Shown here piece by piece: positions 8,984 through 18,200 of a stretch of DNA of 64,000 nt. The notes under the pieces are model-generated. The model saw only the letters and a program-made list of their open reading frames with translations, searched no databases and had not been told where the DNA came from. The position numbers and the translations under genes are program-made. Origin of the DNA: Phytoactinopolyspora halophila (GTDB lineage Bacteria; Actinomycetota; Actinomycetes; Jiangellales; Jiangellaceae); contig NZ_QMIG01000001.1 in NCBI RefSeq assembly GCF_003287285.1, forward strand, positions 124,001-188,000, in the 5' to 3' direction. Each line of letters starts with the position of its first letter. Positions within the stretch are counted from its first letter, which is position 1.

Positions 8984-9874
8984 GTGACCTCTACACTCGC
9001 CGTTCAGCACAGGCCCGGAACGTCATTCGTGGCCAGCACCCGAGCCGAACTGCTGCGGCTGCGCAAGTGGCCCGCCCTGTGGGTGTTGATCGCCGTCTGG
9101 CTGCTCCTCACCCTGCTCTTCGGGTATGTCTTCGACTACATCGGCTACCGGACGGGCGGCAGCTCGACGATCAACGAGGGCGTGCCTCCCGAACTCCTGC
9201 TCGCCGATCTGCTGCCCGCCGCCATCCCCGAGACCGCGCTGTCGGGCCTTCCCATGTTCGGCGGAGCGATCATGATGATCCTCGGCGCTCTCACGGCCGG
9301 TAGCGGGTACAGCTGGGGAACCTGGAAGACGGTTTTCACCCAGGGACCGTCCCGGGCTTCCGCGTTCGGCGGCGCGCTCACCGCGGTCGCCATCGCCGTC
9401 GTGGGCATCATGGTGGTCACGATGCTGCTCGAGTTCGCAGCGGCGACGACGATCACCGTGCTGGAATCCGAACCGCTGATATGGCCGTCCGCACTCGATG
9501 TCGTCCGGACGTTCGGCGGCGGGCTACTGATCAGTGGCATGTGGGCAGCCGCCGGGATCTTCGTGGGCACCCTGACACGTAGTCCCGCCCTTGCCGTCGG
9601 ACTCGGCCTGGTATGGGCACTCGCGGTGGAGAACTTGCTGCGTGGGGTGGCCAACGTGCTGCAACAGCTGGAGGTCGTCACCGACGTGCTTCCGGGCACC
9701 GCCGCAGGCTCCCTCGCGGGTGCCATGGGTGCGTCAGCGATGGGCGACGGTGACGGGACTCCCGGCGTGCTGACCATCCTCGACGGTGGGCCTGCTGCCG
9801 CATTGCTCGGCATCTATCTCGTGGTCTTCGCCGCCCTCGCAACCTGGGTCGCCGTCCGCCGCGATGTGACATGA
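8984..9874 (+). CDS. ABC transporter permease (ABC-2 type)
   Basis: Membrane component of 296 residues for the ATPase just upstream. The first membrane segment (ALWVLIAVWLLLTLLFGYVF) is followed by an extracellular loop, then further hydrophobic segments at about 80-100, 125-150, 175-200 and 265-290, giving about six in all. A GTG start lies 3 nt after the ATPase stop, which indicates an operon. The substrate is unknown; the arrangement matches bacitracin- or lantibiotic-type exporters next to a NarL-type two-component system. Confidence 0.85.
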   Translation: MTSTLAVQHRPGTSFVASTRAELLRLRKWPALWVLIAVWLLLTLLFGYVFDYIGYRTGGSSTINEGVPPELLLADLLPAAIPETALSGLPMFGGAIMMILGALTAGSGYSWGTWKTVFTQGPSRASAFGGALTAVAIAVVGIMVVTMLLEFAAATTITVLESEPLIWPSALDVVRTFGGGLLISGMWAAAGIFVGTLTRSPALAVGLGLVWALAVENLLRGVANVLQQLEVVTDVLPGTAAGSLAGAMGASAMGDGDGTPGVLTILDGGPAAALLGIYLVVFAALATWVAVRRDVT

Positions 9875-9936
9875 GAACTGCGGCGCCGCATACCGCCACT
9901 CTTGGCTCATCGCGCTCACCTGCCAAGAAAAGATGA

Positions 9937-9946
9937 GGTCTAGACC
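9937..9946. promoter_or_regulatory. DasR-like operator (dre core palindrome)
   Basis: The perfect palindrome GGTCTAGACC lies about 60 bp upstream of the secreted-protein gene at 10007. It equals the central ten bases of the dre element bound by DasR, the GntR/HutC-type regulator of amino-sugar and chitin genes in streptomycetes. Flanking bases match only partly. Regulation by such a protein is inference. Confidence 0.4.
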
Positions 9947-10006
9947 TTTACAAACAGGAAATTTTGCGGCAGCCTCGCCGATACCCATCGACGAAGGGAT
10001 GTCCGC

Positions 10007-11185
10007 ATGGCACACGCACACTCCTTCTCCCGCCACTACGTCATCGCCGTCGCGATCGCGGTCACCGCCCTGGTCACCGCGCTCGTCACGGTCCCCGCAG
10101 GGAAGGCACACGCGCAGCCGGATCCGTCGAACTTCCGCCTGGAACGCGCCGACACCGATCCGGACCTGCTCGACGGACTACGAGACGAGCTGGGCACCGT
10201 ATCCGTCTCCCAGGTCCTCGACTCCGCCAACCGCACGGCGCGGGCGTGCTATCCCCAGGTCCGGCACCGCACCGCGTCGTTCTGCTGGAACTCCGGAGAC
10301 AGCTCGGTCGACTACTGGATGCCACAAGGCATCACGACCACCGGGGACGCCACCGCCTCAGGTGAGTGGGAAGGCCGGGAAGCCTTGCTCAGCTCCTGGT
10401 ACGACAAGGAGAGCGGCCGGGACATGGGTGTGCGGATATCGTTCGTCGACATGTCCGACCGGTCCACTCCCGACTACCGGCACGTCTTGCTGGTCGAGCC
10501 CGAGTGGCAGAACGGCGAGCCGTCGTTCCGACGGGTGAACGCGCACGCGGGCGGCATCTCCTGGTATGGCGACCAGCTCTACGTGAACAACACGTTCAAC
10601 GGGCTGCGCGTGTTCAACATGACCGACCTGATGCGGGTATCCACCGGTGACGGTTCGGCGATCGGCCGCCAGCCTGACGGCAGCTATCACGCCCACAACT
10701 ACCTGTACGTACTCCCCCAGGAGGCCCACTACGTGCCCAGCACGACGGGCGGCGCGGACCGGTTCCGGTACTCGCAGACGTCACTCGACCGCACGACCAG
10801 CCCGCACAGCCTCGTCACCAGCGAGTACGGCTACCCCGGCACCGACACCCGCATAGTCCGATTCAACCTGAACGAGGACACGCACCACATCGCCGAGGAC
10901 TCCGACGGCTACGCCCGCGGCGACTGGGCCTACGAGGTGGGCATCCGCAGCATGCAAGGCGCCGTATCGGTCAACGGCAAGTTCCACATCCACCGCAGCA
11001 ACGGCAGCTCGACCCGTGGCGATGTCTTCACCTGGCGGCCCGGCAATTGGGCCACCGAATACACCGGAGCGGTTCCGATCGGACCGGAAGACGTGACGTA
11101 CTGGTCACACCACGGCGAGATCTGGTCACAGACCGAGTACCCAGACAAGCGCTACGTCTACGCTTCCCGAGAATCCTCCTGGTAG
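10007..11185 (+). CDS. Secreted protein of unknown function, propeller-like repeats
   Basis: A 392-residue exported protein. The signal peptide spans residues 1-36 (hydrophobic run VIAVAIAVTALVTALVTVPA, probable cleavage after KAHA). The mature part is rich in Trp, Tyr and His and has strand-turn repeats such as HAGGISWYGDQLYVNN and NGLRVFNM, which suggests a beta-propeller, but no family was recognised. One cysteine pair (RACYPQ, SFCWNS) could form a disulfide. GAAGGG precedes the ATG. A dre-like palindrome upstream hints at amino-sugar control. It is convergent with the lipoprotein gene across a strong hairpin. Confidence 0.75.
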   Translation: MAHAHSFSRHYVIAVAIAVTALVTALVTVPAGKAHAQPDPSNFRLERADTDPDLLDGLRDELGTVSVSQVLDSANRTARACYPQVRHRTASFCWNSGDSSVDYWMPQGITTTGDATASGEWEGREALLSSWYDKESGRDMGVRISFVDMSDRSTPDYRHVLLVEPEWQNGEPSFRRVNAHAGGISWYGDQLYVNNTFNGLRVFNMTDLMRVSTGDGSAIGRQPDGSYHAHNYLYVLPQEAHYVPSTTGGADRFRYSQTSLDRTTSPHSLVTSEYGYPGTDTRIVRFNLNEDTHHIAEDSDGYARGDWAYEVGIRSMQGAVSVNGKFHIHRSNGSSTRGDVFTWRPGNWATEYTGAVPIGPEDVTYWSHHGEIWSQTEYPDKRYVYASRESSW

Positions 11186-11230
11186 ACGCGCGTTCCCGGC
11201 CATCGGCGTCCGGACCCGCCTTCGCACAAC

Positions 11231-11281
11231 CGGCGTATCGGGCGACACCACGGGGCGACCCTCGTGCCGCCCGATACGCCG
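11231..11281. terminator. Bidirectional hairpin between convergent genes
   Basis: Perfect 14-bp arms (CGGCGTATCGGGCG and its complement) enclose a smaller CACG/CGTG stem. It sits between the ends of the secreted-protein gene (+) and the lipoprotein gene (-). There is no T-tract, as is usual for high-GC terminators. Confidence 0.6.
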
Positions 11282-11289
11282 TGAACAGC

Positions 11290-12183
11290 CTATTCGCGCG
11301 GTGAGATCTCGAGTTCGACGTCGACGGTCAGCTCCTGCTCCTGCTCCGTTCCACCTTGTTCCACGTTCATCCGCATCCGCGTCGTGGCCTCGCTGGTGCC
11401 CGACACGGCAATGGGCAGGCTCAGGCTGCCACCGTTGCGACCCGTACCGTGTCCCTCACCCTCGATGATCTCGACCGAGGCAGATCCTTCCTGGACGGTG
11501 GCCGGGACGATCTGCTGGTCGATGCCGACCTCAAGTTCGTAGTCGTCACCATCGAACTCGGCCAGCCGGTACGTGGTGAAGTTGCACGTGGTGACCCCAT
11601 CGATCTCCACCGAGCTCGCCGCTTCCCACGCGGCGCCGACGCCGACCGGCTCGGCCGGCAGCGGGATAGTCAACTGGGCCAGCTGCTGTTCGAGCTGATC
11701 GACCATCTCGGACATGGCCGGGTCCAGGTCTCCCTCATCGATTCCACCGTCGACGAACGCGCCGCTGCGCGTGGTCGTGACCGAACCGGAGACACCGACC
11801 AGCGAATCGAGTACACGTTGCACCGCCGGATCGCCGCCCGGGGTTTCCCCATAGTCATAGACGAATGACATCGCGATCTCGTCGTCACCGACCTCGTCAA
11901 CGGTCAGCTCCATTCCCAGCAGCATCGGTGGAACCGGGCTGGCCGGAACCCGATCGCCGTCCACCTCGGCCGAGATCTCCGTTGTCGTCCGCATGTCGAG
12001 TGTGGCGGTGTCTCCAGCTGTTGGCGAGTGCTCCATGATCTCGTGTGGCTCGGCGCCGGGTTCGGTGACCGTCACTTCTGGAGGGCCAGCACAGTCGTCG
12101 GCGCTGACCGCAGGATCGTCATCACAGGCAGCCAGCACGAGCACCAGAACCGCGGACGAGAAATACCCCGTGATGTCACGCAC
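11290..12183 (-). CDS. Secreted lipoprotein, possibly DUF6263-like
   Basis: A 297-residue lipoprotein. The signal is short: GYFSSAVLVLVLAAC ends in a lipobox, with the lipidated cysteine about residue 20, followed by an acidic linker DDDPAVSADDC. The body is an acidic beta-rich domain with PVPPMLLGMELTVDEVGDDEIAMSF, as in DUF6263-type proteins, but the assignment is tentative. GTG 12183 is chosen because it places the signal peptide at the N-terminus and follows AGAGG. It is divergent from the small lipoprotein at 12403. Confidence 0.68.
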   Translation of the reverse strand: MRDITGYFSSAVLVLVLAACDDDPAVSADDCAGPPEVTVTEPGAEPHEIMEHSPTAGDTATLDMRTTTEISAEVDGDRVPASPVPPMLLGMELTVDEVGDDEIAMSFVYDYGETPGGDPAVQRVLDSLVGVSGSVTTTRSGAFVDGGIDEGDLDPAMSEMVDQLEQQLAQLTIPLPAEPVGVGAAWEAASSVEIDGVTTCNFTTYRLAEFDGDDYELEVGIDQQIVPATVQEGSASVEIIEGEGHGTGRNGGSLSLPIAVSGTSEATTRMRMNVEQGGTEQEQELTVDVELEISPRE

Positions 12184-12402
12184 GTGTCCTCTTCCTGATT
12201 GATTTCGAGTCGATTTGGGCAAGATCGACCCTAGCCGATCTTTCTCCCAGAGCAGCAGGACACAGAGCAACGGCCTCCGTAGCATTCGCATAACAGCGTC
12301 TGGCATAGTTAGCCGCGGTCGTAGACCGTCCGGCGACATATTGTGCGGTCCGCGACCGCTTTCTTAGTTTCATCAACATTGCAACATTGGGAGTTCATGC
12401 AC

Positions 12403-12792
12403 ATGAGCCGCACGAAGAAGATCACTGTCCTGCTGGGTTCCACGGCACTGGCACTGTCGCTCACGGCCTGTGGCGGCGGCGACGAGTACTGCGACCTGAT
12501 CGAAGAGTACGAGGCAAACGCCAGCTCCATGGAGGACATGGCCGATCAGGATGCTGCCGTCGACATGGCCGAAGAGACCCGTGCCATCGCTGATGCCGCG
12601 CCCGATGACATCGCCGAGGACTGGAACACGGTTGCTGATGCGATGGACAAACTGGCGAACTTCGATCCGGAAGACGCCGACATGGAAGACCCGGATTCGA
12701 TGGGTCCATTGGAGAACCTCGATGAGCTCGAGCAAGCCGGTACGAACGTCGAGGAGCATGTCCAAGACAACTGTGATGTATCGCTCAACTAG
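12403..12792 (+). CDS. Small acidic lipoprotein
   Basis: A 129-residue lipoprotein of unknown function. The signal MSRTKKITVLLGSTALALSL ends in the lipobox LTAC (Cys near residue 23), followed by GGGDEYCDL. The mature part is helical and very acidic, and a second Cys pair (EYC and DNC) could bond the ends. ATG 12403 is preceded by GGGAG at 9 nt. The -10/-35 region upstream is AT-rich compared with its surroundings. No domain recognised. Confidence 0.7.
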   Translation: MSRTKKITVLLGSTALALSLTACGGGDEYCDLIEEYEANASSMEDMADQDAAVDMAEETRAIADAAPDDIAEDWNTVADAMDKLANFDPEDADMEDPDSMGPLENLDELEQAGTNVEEHVQDNCDVSLN

Positions 12793-13037
12793 TCATCTAG
12801 CACGCCGTCGACGAGTTTCGACGACGATGCCACTGCCCTGAGTTTGCCCGGCAGCGAGACTCCGAGCCCCGGCACATCGACGACCACCAGTACGGGTGGG
12901 ACGGTCCGCGTGCCGGGGCTTCGTCGTCTGGGGACCACCGCACCGCATTTGCGCCCCTGAAGTGCGAAAATGCGAGTTATCCACAAATTGAGAAGTGCCC
13001 GTCGACGAGCCATCCACCCGCCCGTAGGCTTGCGGCC
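12793..13037. other. Intergenic region without a gene
   Basis: 245 bp hold a hairpin at 12865-12920 and the promoter area of the coiled-coil gene. Short open frames here have no coding-type codon bias. Confidence 0.5.
12865..12920 (+). terminator. Hairpin with long loop after small lipoprotein gene
   Basis: Eleven-bp perfect arms AGCCCCGGCAC and GTGCCGGGGCT are separated by 34 nt. It lies 70 nt after the lipoprotein stop codon. Plausible terminator, although the loop is long and no T-run follows. Confidence 0.35.
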
Positions 13038-13436
13038 ATGAAGCCGCGAACGGAGATGGAGCGGAAGGTCCGCCAACTCGATCACGATGTCCACGAGATC
13101 TACGAGATGCTCGGCACGATCACAAGCACGCAGCAACAACATTCAGCTCAACTCGAGACGTTAAGCACCAATGTCGAAGGTCTCGGTGAGCGTCTCAATG
13201 GGGTTGATCAACGGCTCGACGGAATCGACCAGCGCCTCGACAGCGTCGACCAGCGCCTCGACGGCGTCGACCAACGCCTCGACGGCGTCGACCAACGCCT
13301 CGACGGCGTCGACCAACGCTTCGACGGCGTCGACCAACGCTTCGACGGCGTCGACCAACGCCTAGACGGCATGAACGCGAAGCTCGGCGAGGTCCTGGAC
13401 TTGTTGCGCCCCGCTTCAGATCCTGACGCCAGCTGA
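13038..13436 (+). CDS. Heptad-repeat coiled-coil protein
   Basis: A 132-residue protein with no signal peptide. Residues 1-50 are helical (RKVRQLDHDVHEIYEMLG). Residues 53-108 are eight near-identical heptads of the form LDGVDQR, with hydrophobic residues at positions a and d, followed by LDGMNAKLGEVLDLL. This predicts a single long parallel coiled coil. Similar DUF-type repeat proteins occur widely in actinobacteria with no known role. A tandem 21-bp DNA repeat encodes the heptads and probably varies in copy number. Expression signals are weak. Confidence 0.7.
   Translation: MKPRTEMERKVRQLDHDVHEIYEMLGTITSTQQQHSAQLETLSTNVEGLGERLNGVDQRLDGIDQRLDSVDQRLDGVDQRLDGVDQRLDGVDQRFDGVDQRFDGVDQRLDGMNAKLGEVLDLLRPASDPDAS
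13194..13361 (+). repeat. Eight tandem 21-bp coding repeats
   Basis: Each unit encodes one heptad (consensus LDGVDQR). The central four or five units are almost identical (GGCGTCGACCAACGCCTCGA), while the first three have drifted. This suggests recent expansion by slippage or unequal exchange. Confidence 0.9.
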
Positions 13437-13474
13437 CGAGCGAGCCCGTAACGCGGCACGCATCGTGATCTGGG

Positions 13475-14407
13475 TCAGTCGTGCCGCGCGAACTCGTGGT
13501 GGACGTGACCCCGCGGCTCGACTTGGAACGTGCTGTGTTCGATGTCGAAATGGCCGGCGAGACATTCGTGCAGGCCGTCGAGGATCGACTCGTTCCCGCA
13601 CTCGGCCAGCCTGACCTCGTCGACCACGATGTGAGCCGACAGCACCGGAACGCCGCTGGTGATCGTCCACGCATGCAGATCGTGCACTTCGACGACGCCG
13701 GGAAGTTCGACCATGTGCTGGCGCACTTCCTCCAGATCGACGCCCTTCGGTGTTGCCTCCAAGAGCACGTTCAGAACGTCACGGAGCAGCATCCAGGCCC
13801 GAGGCAAGATCATCACACCGATCGCGATCGATGCGATTGCATCCGCCCGGACGAACCCGGTCGCCAGGATCACCAGCGCCGCCACCACAACGGCAAGCGA
13901 GCCGAGCATGTCGCCCAGCACTTCGAGATAGGCGCCACGCACGTTCAGGCTCTCCTTCTGCCCGCGACGCAGGACGGCCAGCGACACCGCATTGCCTGTC
14001 AATCCGACAACGGCCGTGCCGAGCATCAGCCCGCCGTGGATCTCGCCGGGTTCGAACAGGCGCTGAAATCCACCGATCACGACGAGCACAGCAACGATGC
14101 CCACCACTAGGGCATTCGTCATCGCCCCGAGGATCTCCACCCGTTGCAGCCCGAAAGTTCGCTTGGTGTTGGCTGGCCGGGCTGCAATGAAGGTGGCAAG
14201 CAATGCGACGGCGACACCCGTCGCGTCGGTGAGACTGTGTGCGGCATCGGCGAGGAGAGCCATGGAGCCGGAGAGCCACGCCCCGACTGCCTGCGCCAGC
14301 ATGATGGACGCGATGATTCCCAGCACCAATGCCATGCGTTTGCGATAGGCATATGCTGCGGTGCCCGAGGCTGGAGCACCGTGCGTGTGCCCGTGGCCAC
14401 CTCCCAT
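13475..14407 (-). CDS. Cation diffusion facilitator, Zn/Cd/Co efflux
   Basis: CDF-family metal/proton antiporter of 310 residues. The His-rich start MGGGHGHTHG is typical of zinc exporters. Six membrane segments lie at about 20-215; the transport-site pattern is visible as ADAAHSLTDATG in TM2 and LEVLGDMLGSLAV in TM5 (HxxxD and DxxxD-like). The C-terminal cytoplasmic domain (LLEATPKGVDLEEVRQHM to HDLHAWTITSG) follows. The start codon shares one base with the stop of the upstream ArsR-type regulator (TGATG), so the two are coupled. Confidence 0.93.
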   Translation of the reverse strand: MGGGHGHTHGAPASGTAAYAYRKRMALVLGIIASIMLAQAVGAWLSGSMALLADAAHSLTDATGVAVALLATFIAARPANTKRTFGLQRVEILGAMTNALVVGIVAVLVVIGGFQRLFEPGEIHGGLMLGTAVVGLTGNAVSLAVLRRGQKESLNVRGAYLEVLGDMLGSLAVVVAALVILATGFVRADAIASIAIGVMILPRAWMLLRDVLNVLLEATPKGVDLEEVRQHMVELPGVVEVHDLHAWTITSGVPVLSAHIVVDEVRLAECGNESILDGLHECLAGHFDIEHSTFQVEPRGHVHHEFARHD

Positions 14408-14874
14408 CAGTGCGCCCTCACAGACGTCTCCTCGGCGCTTCGAGTTGGCTCGCAGCCACCGACAGGTCCCGCACGGTGATGCTCCGGGCACAGGGAGACC
14501 GGCGAACCGGTCGCTGCCAGCACCGTCTCCGCCGTCGCCAGCAACTCCCATAGCTCCGGTACAGCTACCGCGTAGTACGTCGACCGGCCATGTGGGTGAG
14601 CCTCGACGAGCCCAGCCGAACGCAGGCACGCCAGGTGCGCCGAAACTGTCGATTGCGCCAGGCCCAGTTCGTCGGTCAGGTCGACGACTCGCCGTTCACG
14701 GTCGGACAGGAGCTTGATGATCTCCAGGCGTGCCGAGTCGGACAAGCTGTGAAACAGCAACACCGCAGCATGATGCGCCGCACGGGGCCTCGCCTCGACC
14801 GGATCCACCATCGGCGGATCGCCCGTGACACTCTCCCCTGGCACGGCGTCCGCGAACAGCTTATTCATCGTCAT
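14407..14874 (-). CDS. ArsR/SmtB-family metal-sensing repressor
   Basis: Winged-helix repressor of 155 residues that should release DNA when it binds metal. HTH region: LFHSLSDSARLEIIKLLSDRERRVVDLTDELGLAQSTVSAHLACLRSAGLV. Potential metal ligands cluster at the C-terminus (SLCPEHHRAGPVGGC). ATG 14874 is chosen because a TATCAT box lies 6 nt upstream (leaderless); an internal ATG is 6 nt downstream. It sits first in the operon with the CDF exporter, the classic autoregulated efflux layout. Confidence 0.9.
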   Translation of the reverse strand: MTMNKLFADAVPGESVTGDPPMVDPVEARPRAAHHAAVLLFHSLSDSARLEIIKLLSDRERRVVDLTDELGLAQSTVSAHLACLRSAGLVEAHPHGRSTYYAVAVPELWELLATAETVLAATGSPVSLCPEHHRAGPVGGCEPTRSAEETSVRAH

Positions 14875-14904
14875 GTGACGATGATAGCGCTTCATAACGA
14901 TGAA
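14865..14904. promoter_or_regulatory. ArsR operator region: two inverted repeats around the -10 box
   Basis: TCATCGTCA-TG-TGACGATGA (14865-14884) is a perfect 9-bp inverted repeat that covers the start codon. A second inverted repeat, TTCAT-AACG-ATGAA, lies at 14891-14904. The -10 box (TATCAT on the minus strand, 14881-14886) sits at their junction. Binding at either site would block a leaderless start. Confidence 0.65.
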
Positions 14905-14990
14905 TTCACACCACACTCACGGCCCTGCCCGCCACTCAGTGAGCGCCGCTTCGCACCCGGCCACCCGCATCCCCTGGCCGAACCGGGGGT

Positions 14991-16244
<1,254 letters not shown>

Positions 16245-16391
16245 TCAGTCCGTGCACGGCCTCATGGCCTGGACTGTGCCGTGGCGATGTGAGGTGCGCA
16301 AGTGTCCCGCAAACAGCTGAACATGATGCACATTCTGGGCACAATAGTCGGAGACGAACTAAGCAATATGTCTAGCCACGAAGAGGCCTCC

Positions 16392-16853
16392 ATGATCGAC
16401 CCGCTCGACGCCCGGATCATCGAACTGTTCACCCACGAGCCTCGGGTGGGTGTCCTCGAAGCTTCACGACGGCTCGGCGTGGCGCGTGCCACTGTGCAGT
16501 CCCGGCTGGACAAGCTCACGGCGTCCGGCGTCATCCGGTCGTTCGCCCCCACCATCGACCCGCACGCGCTCGGTTACCAGATCACCGCTTTCGCCTTCCT
16601 GGACATCCGGCAGGGAGCGCGCGAATCCGTTGCCACCCATCTCGACCGCATCCCAGAGGTGCTGGAGGTGCACACCATCACCGGCCAGGCGGATCTCGTT
16701 TGCCGAATCGTTGCTCGGGACAATGACGACCTGCAACGCGTCATCGACGATCTCGTGGGAGACGCCGACATCGTCCGAACGTCCACCGTCATCGCCCTGT
16801 CCACCGTCGTCGGGCCTCGCGTGTTGCCACTGATCCGTTCCAGCGGCCGATGA
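16392..16853 (+). CDS. Lrp/AsnC-family transcription regulator
   Basis: A 153-residue regulator. The N-terminal HTH (LDARIIELFTHEPRVGVLEASRRLGVARATVQSRLDKLTASGVI) is followed by a RAM effector domain (ITAFAFLDIRQGARES, VHTITGQADLVCRIVARD). ATG 16392 is preferred over ATG 16368 and GTG 16302 because AGAGG lies 5 nt upstream and homology begins there. It diverges from hppD, so it may sense an aromatic amino acid and control that gene; this is inferred from position only. Confidence 0.88.
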   Translation: MIDPLDARIIELFTHEPRVGVLEASRRLGVARATVQSRLDKLTASGVIRSFAPTIDPHALGYQITAFAFLDIRQGARESVATHLDRIPEVLEVHTITGQADLVCRIVARDNDDLQRVIDDLVGDADIVRTSTVIALSTVVGPRVLPLIRSSGR

Positions 16854-16886
16854 CGACGCCCGCGGCGGCCGCTTCCCGAAGTACGG

Positions 16887-16909
16887 ACCCTGGTTGTCAC
16901 AACCGGGGT
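16887..16909 (+). terminator. Short hairpin after the Lrp-type gene
   Basis: ACCCTGGTTGT-C-ACAACCGGGGT folds into a near-perfect stem with a 1-nt centre about 33 nt after the stop. It is followed by the start of the next gene after 13 nt, so it may also act as a regulatory site. Confidence 0.4.
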
Positions 16910-16922
16910 AGGTCGGTGTTGA

Positions 16923-17486
16923 ATGTGTGAAGTGTCCAGACGAACTTCGGGCGGCACACTGGCCGCGTTCCTCATTCTGGCGGCGATCATCGGCTTTGCC
17001 GGCGGTGCCTACCTCGGCACGCAGTCGGGAGAAGGGGGCGCCAACGCCGCACCCGGCACGTCTGCCGAGACGGGCTCGCAGGACGGCACTGGCAACGATG
17101 GCAGCGACACCGGTGACGGCAACGACGACGGCACAGACGAGGACGTCGAGAACGAGGGCGCCGAGGACGGGGACGCCGAGAACGAAGACGAGGAACAAGA
17201 CTCGGAGATCTCGCTGAACTTCGAGAAGACGTCGATCTCACCGGACGAGGAAGTCGCTTACGAAGGACGGATCGAGTCCGGAGAGGAAGGGGTCAGGCTG
17301 CAACTCCAGCGCAGCGTGGATGGCGGGGAATGGGAAGACTTTCCCGTAGACCCCCGCTCGACCGGCCCGGACGGAGGGTTCAGCGGCACCGCCCTGTCGA
17401 GCCGCGAGGGAGAGAACCGCTTCCGCATGGTCGGCGTCGACGACGAGTCCCTCGTCTCCGAGGTCGTGACCGTCACCATCGGCTGA
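16923..17486 (+). CDS. Membrane-anchored extracellular protein with acidic linker
   Basis: A 187-residue protein of unknown function. One membrane segment (GTLAAFLILAAIIGFAGGAYLG) near the N-terminus is followed by a long acidic low-complexity linker rich in G, D, E and N (about residues 35-92). A C-terminal beta-sandwich-like domain (ISLNFEKTSISPDEEVAYEG to SLVSEVVTVTIG) resembles bacterial Ig-like folds. GTG at 16932 is an alternative start. It probably displays the small domain outside the membrane. Confidence 0.6.
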   Translation: MCEVSRRTSGGTLAAFLILAAIIGFAGGAYLGTQSGEGGANAAPGTSAETGSQDGTGNDGSDTGDGNDDGTDEDVENEGAEDGDAENEDEEQDSEISLNFEKTSISPDEEVAYEGRIESGEEGVRLQLQRSVDGGEWEDFPVDPRSTGPDGGFSGTALSSREGENRFRMVGVDDESLVSEVVTVTIG

Positions 17487-17546
17487 TCTCCGGTCCTCTC
17501 CGATCGCGCGCTGATGCCGGGTGGACACCTCGACATATCGCCGTGA

Positions 17547-18200
17547 TCAGTCACGCGACCCGAGTGGAGCGCCGACGGCGACGTTGGGCGAGATGAAGGT
17601 CCACCCTTCCTCTTCCACCACGGGTGGCGTGTACCCATCGGCGACCAATATTGCGGCCGACGCCCGATACGTCTGGTACAGGGCGGGGCCGCCGCGCATA
17701 CCGAGAGCCTCCACCCCTGTGCACCCCATGATCCAATCGCCCTCGACCACATCCACGATCAGGCAGACGTTTCTGTCCTCGGTGATGCCCGCCCAGAATC
17801 GGGCATCGTCGGACTCCCCGACGGCCCGCACGGTCTCGGCAACCAGATCATCATCGAACGCGGCGAACCTTTCACTGTCGCGGATCTCGTCCGGCAGCTC
17901 GTCACTCGGCTGCTGCGGCTCGTCGAAGACGCTCATGTACTCGCCCGGTTCCACATCGCCGCGATCGGCGACCGCAGTGTCCTCCGGAGCCGCACTGTCG
18001 TCCGGAGCCGTCGGCCACACCCACGATCCGGCACCGGCCACGATGGCGACCGCGACCAGAACGCCACCCAGCCACAGCCGCGTCCGCCGCCGGAGGCGGG
18101 CCTCGCCGCGGCGCACCACGTCGGCGACGTCGAGCGCTTCTGGAGGGGCTGTACGGTCATCTGCAGCTCGCAGCTTCTCGATCACGTCATTCATGATCAT
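17547..18200 (-). CDS. Membrane partner of SigE-like ECF sigma factor (putative anti-sigma)
   Basis: A 217-residue single-pass membrane protein. The cytoplasmic N-terminus (MNDVIEKLRAADDRTAPPEALD, DVVRRGEARLRRRTR) precedes one membrane helix (LWLGGVLVAVAIVAGAGSWVW, about 42-62) and an extracytoplasmic domain with two cysteines (RNVCLIVDV, WIMGCTG). It overlaps the sigma-factor gene by 4 nt. By position it is the sigma factor's membrane sensor or anti-sigma; a zinc-type HxxxCxxC motif is absent, so the mechanism would differ from classic ZAS proteins. Confidence 0.72.
   Translation of the reverse strand: MIMNDVIEKLRAADDRTAPPEALDVADVVRRGEARLRRRTRLWLGGVLVAVAIVAGAGSWVWPTAPDDSAAPEDTAVADRGDVEPGEYMSVFDEPQQPSDELPDEIRDSERFAAFDDDLVAETVRAVGESDDARFWAGITEDRNVCLIVDVVEGDWIMGCTGVEALGMRGGPALYQTYRASAAILVADGYTPPVVEEEGWTFISPNVAVGAPLGSRD

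Noticed and set aside
13194-13361. Tandem repeats considered as a CRISPR array
   Set aside because: Units are contiguous 21-mers without spacers and lie in a coding frame; no cas genes are nearby.
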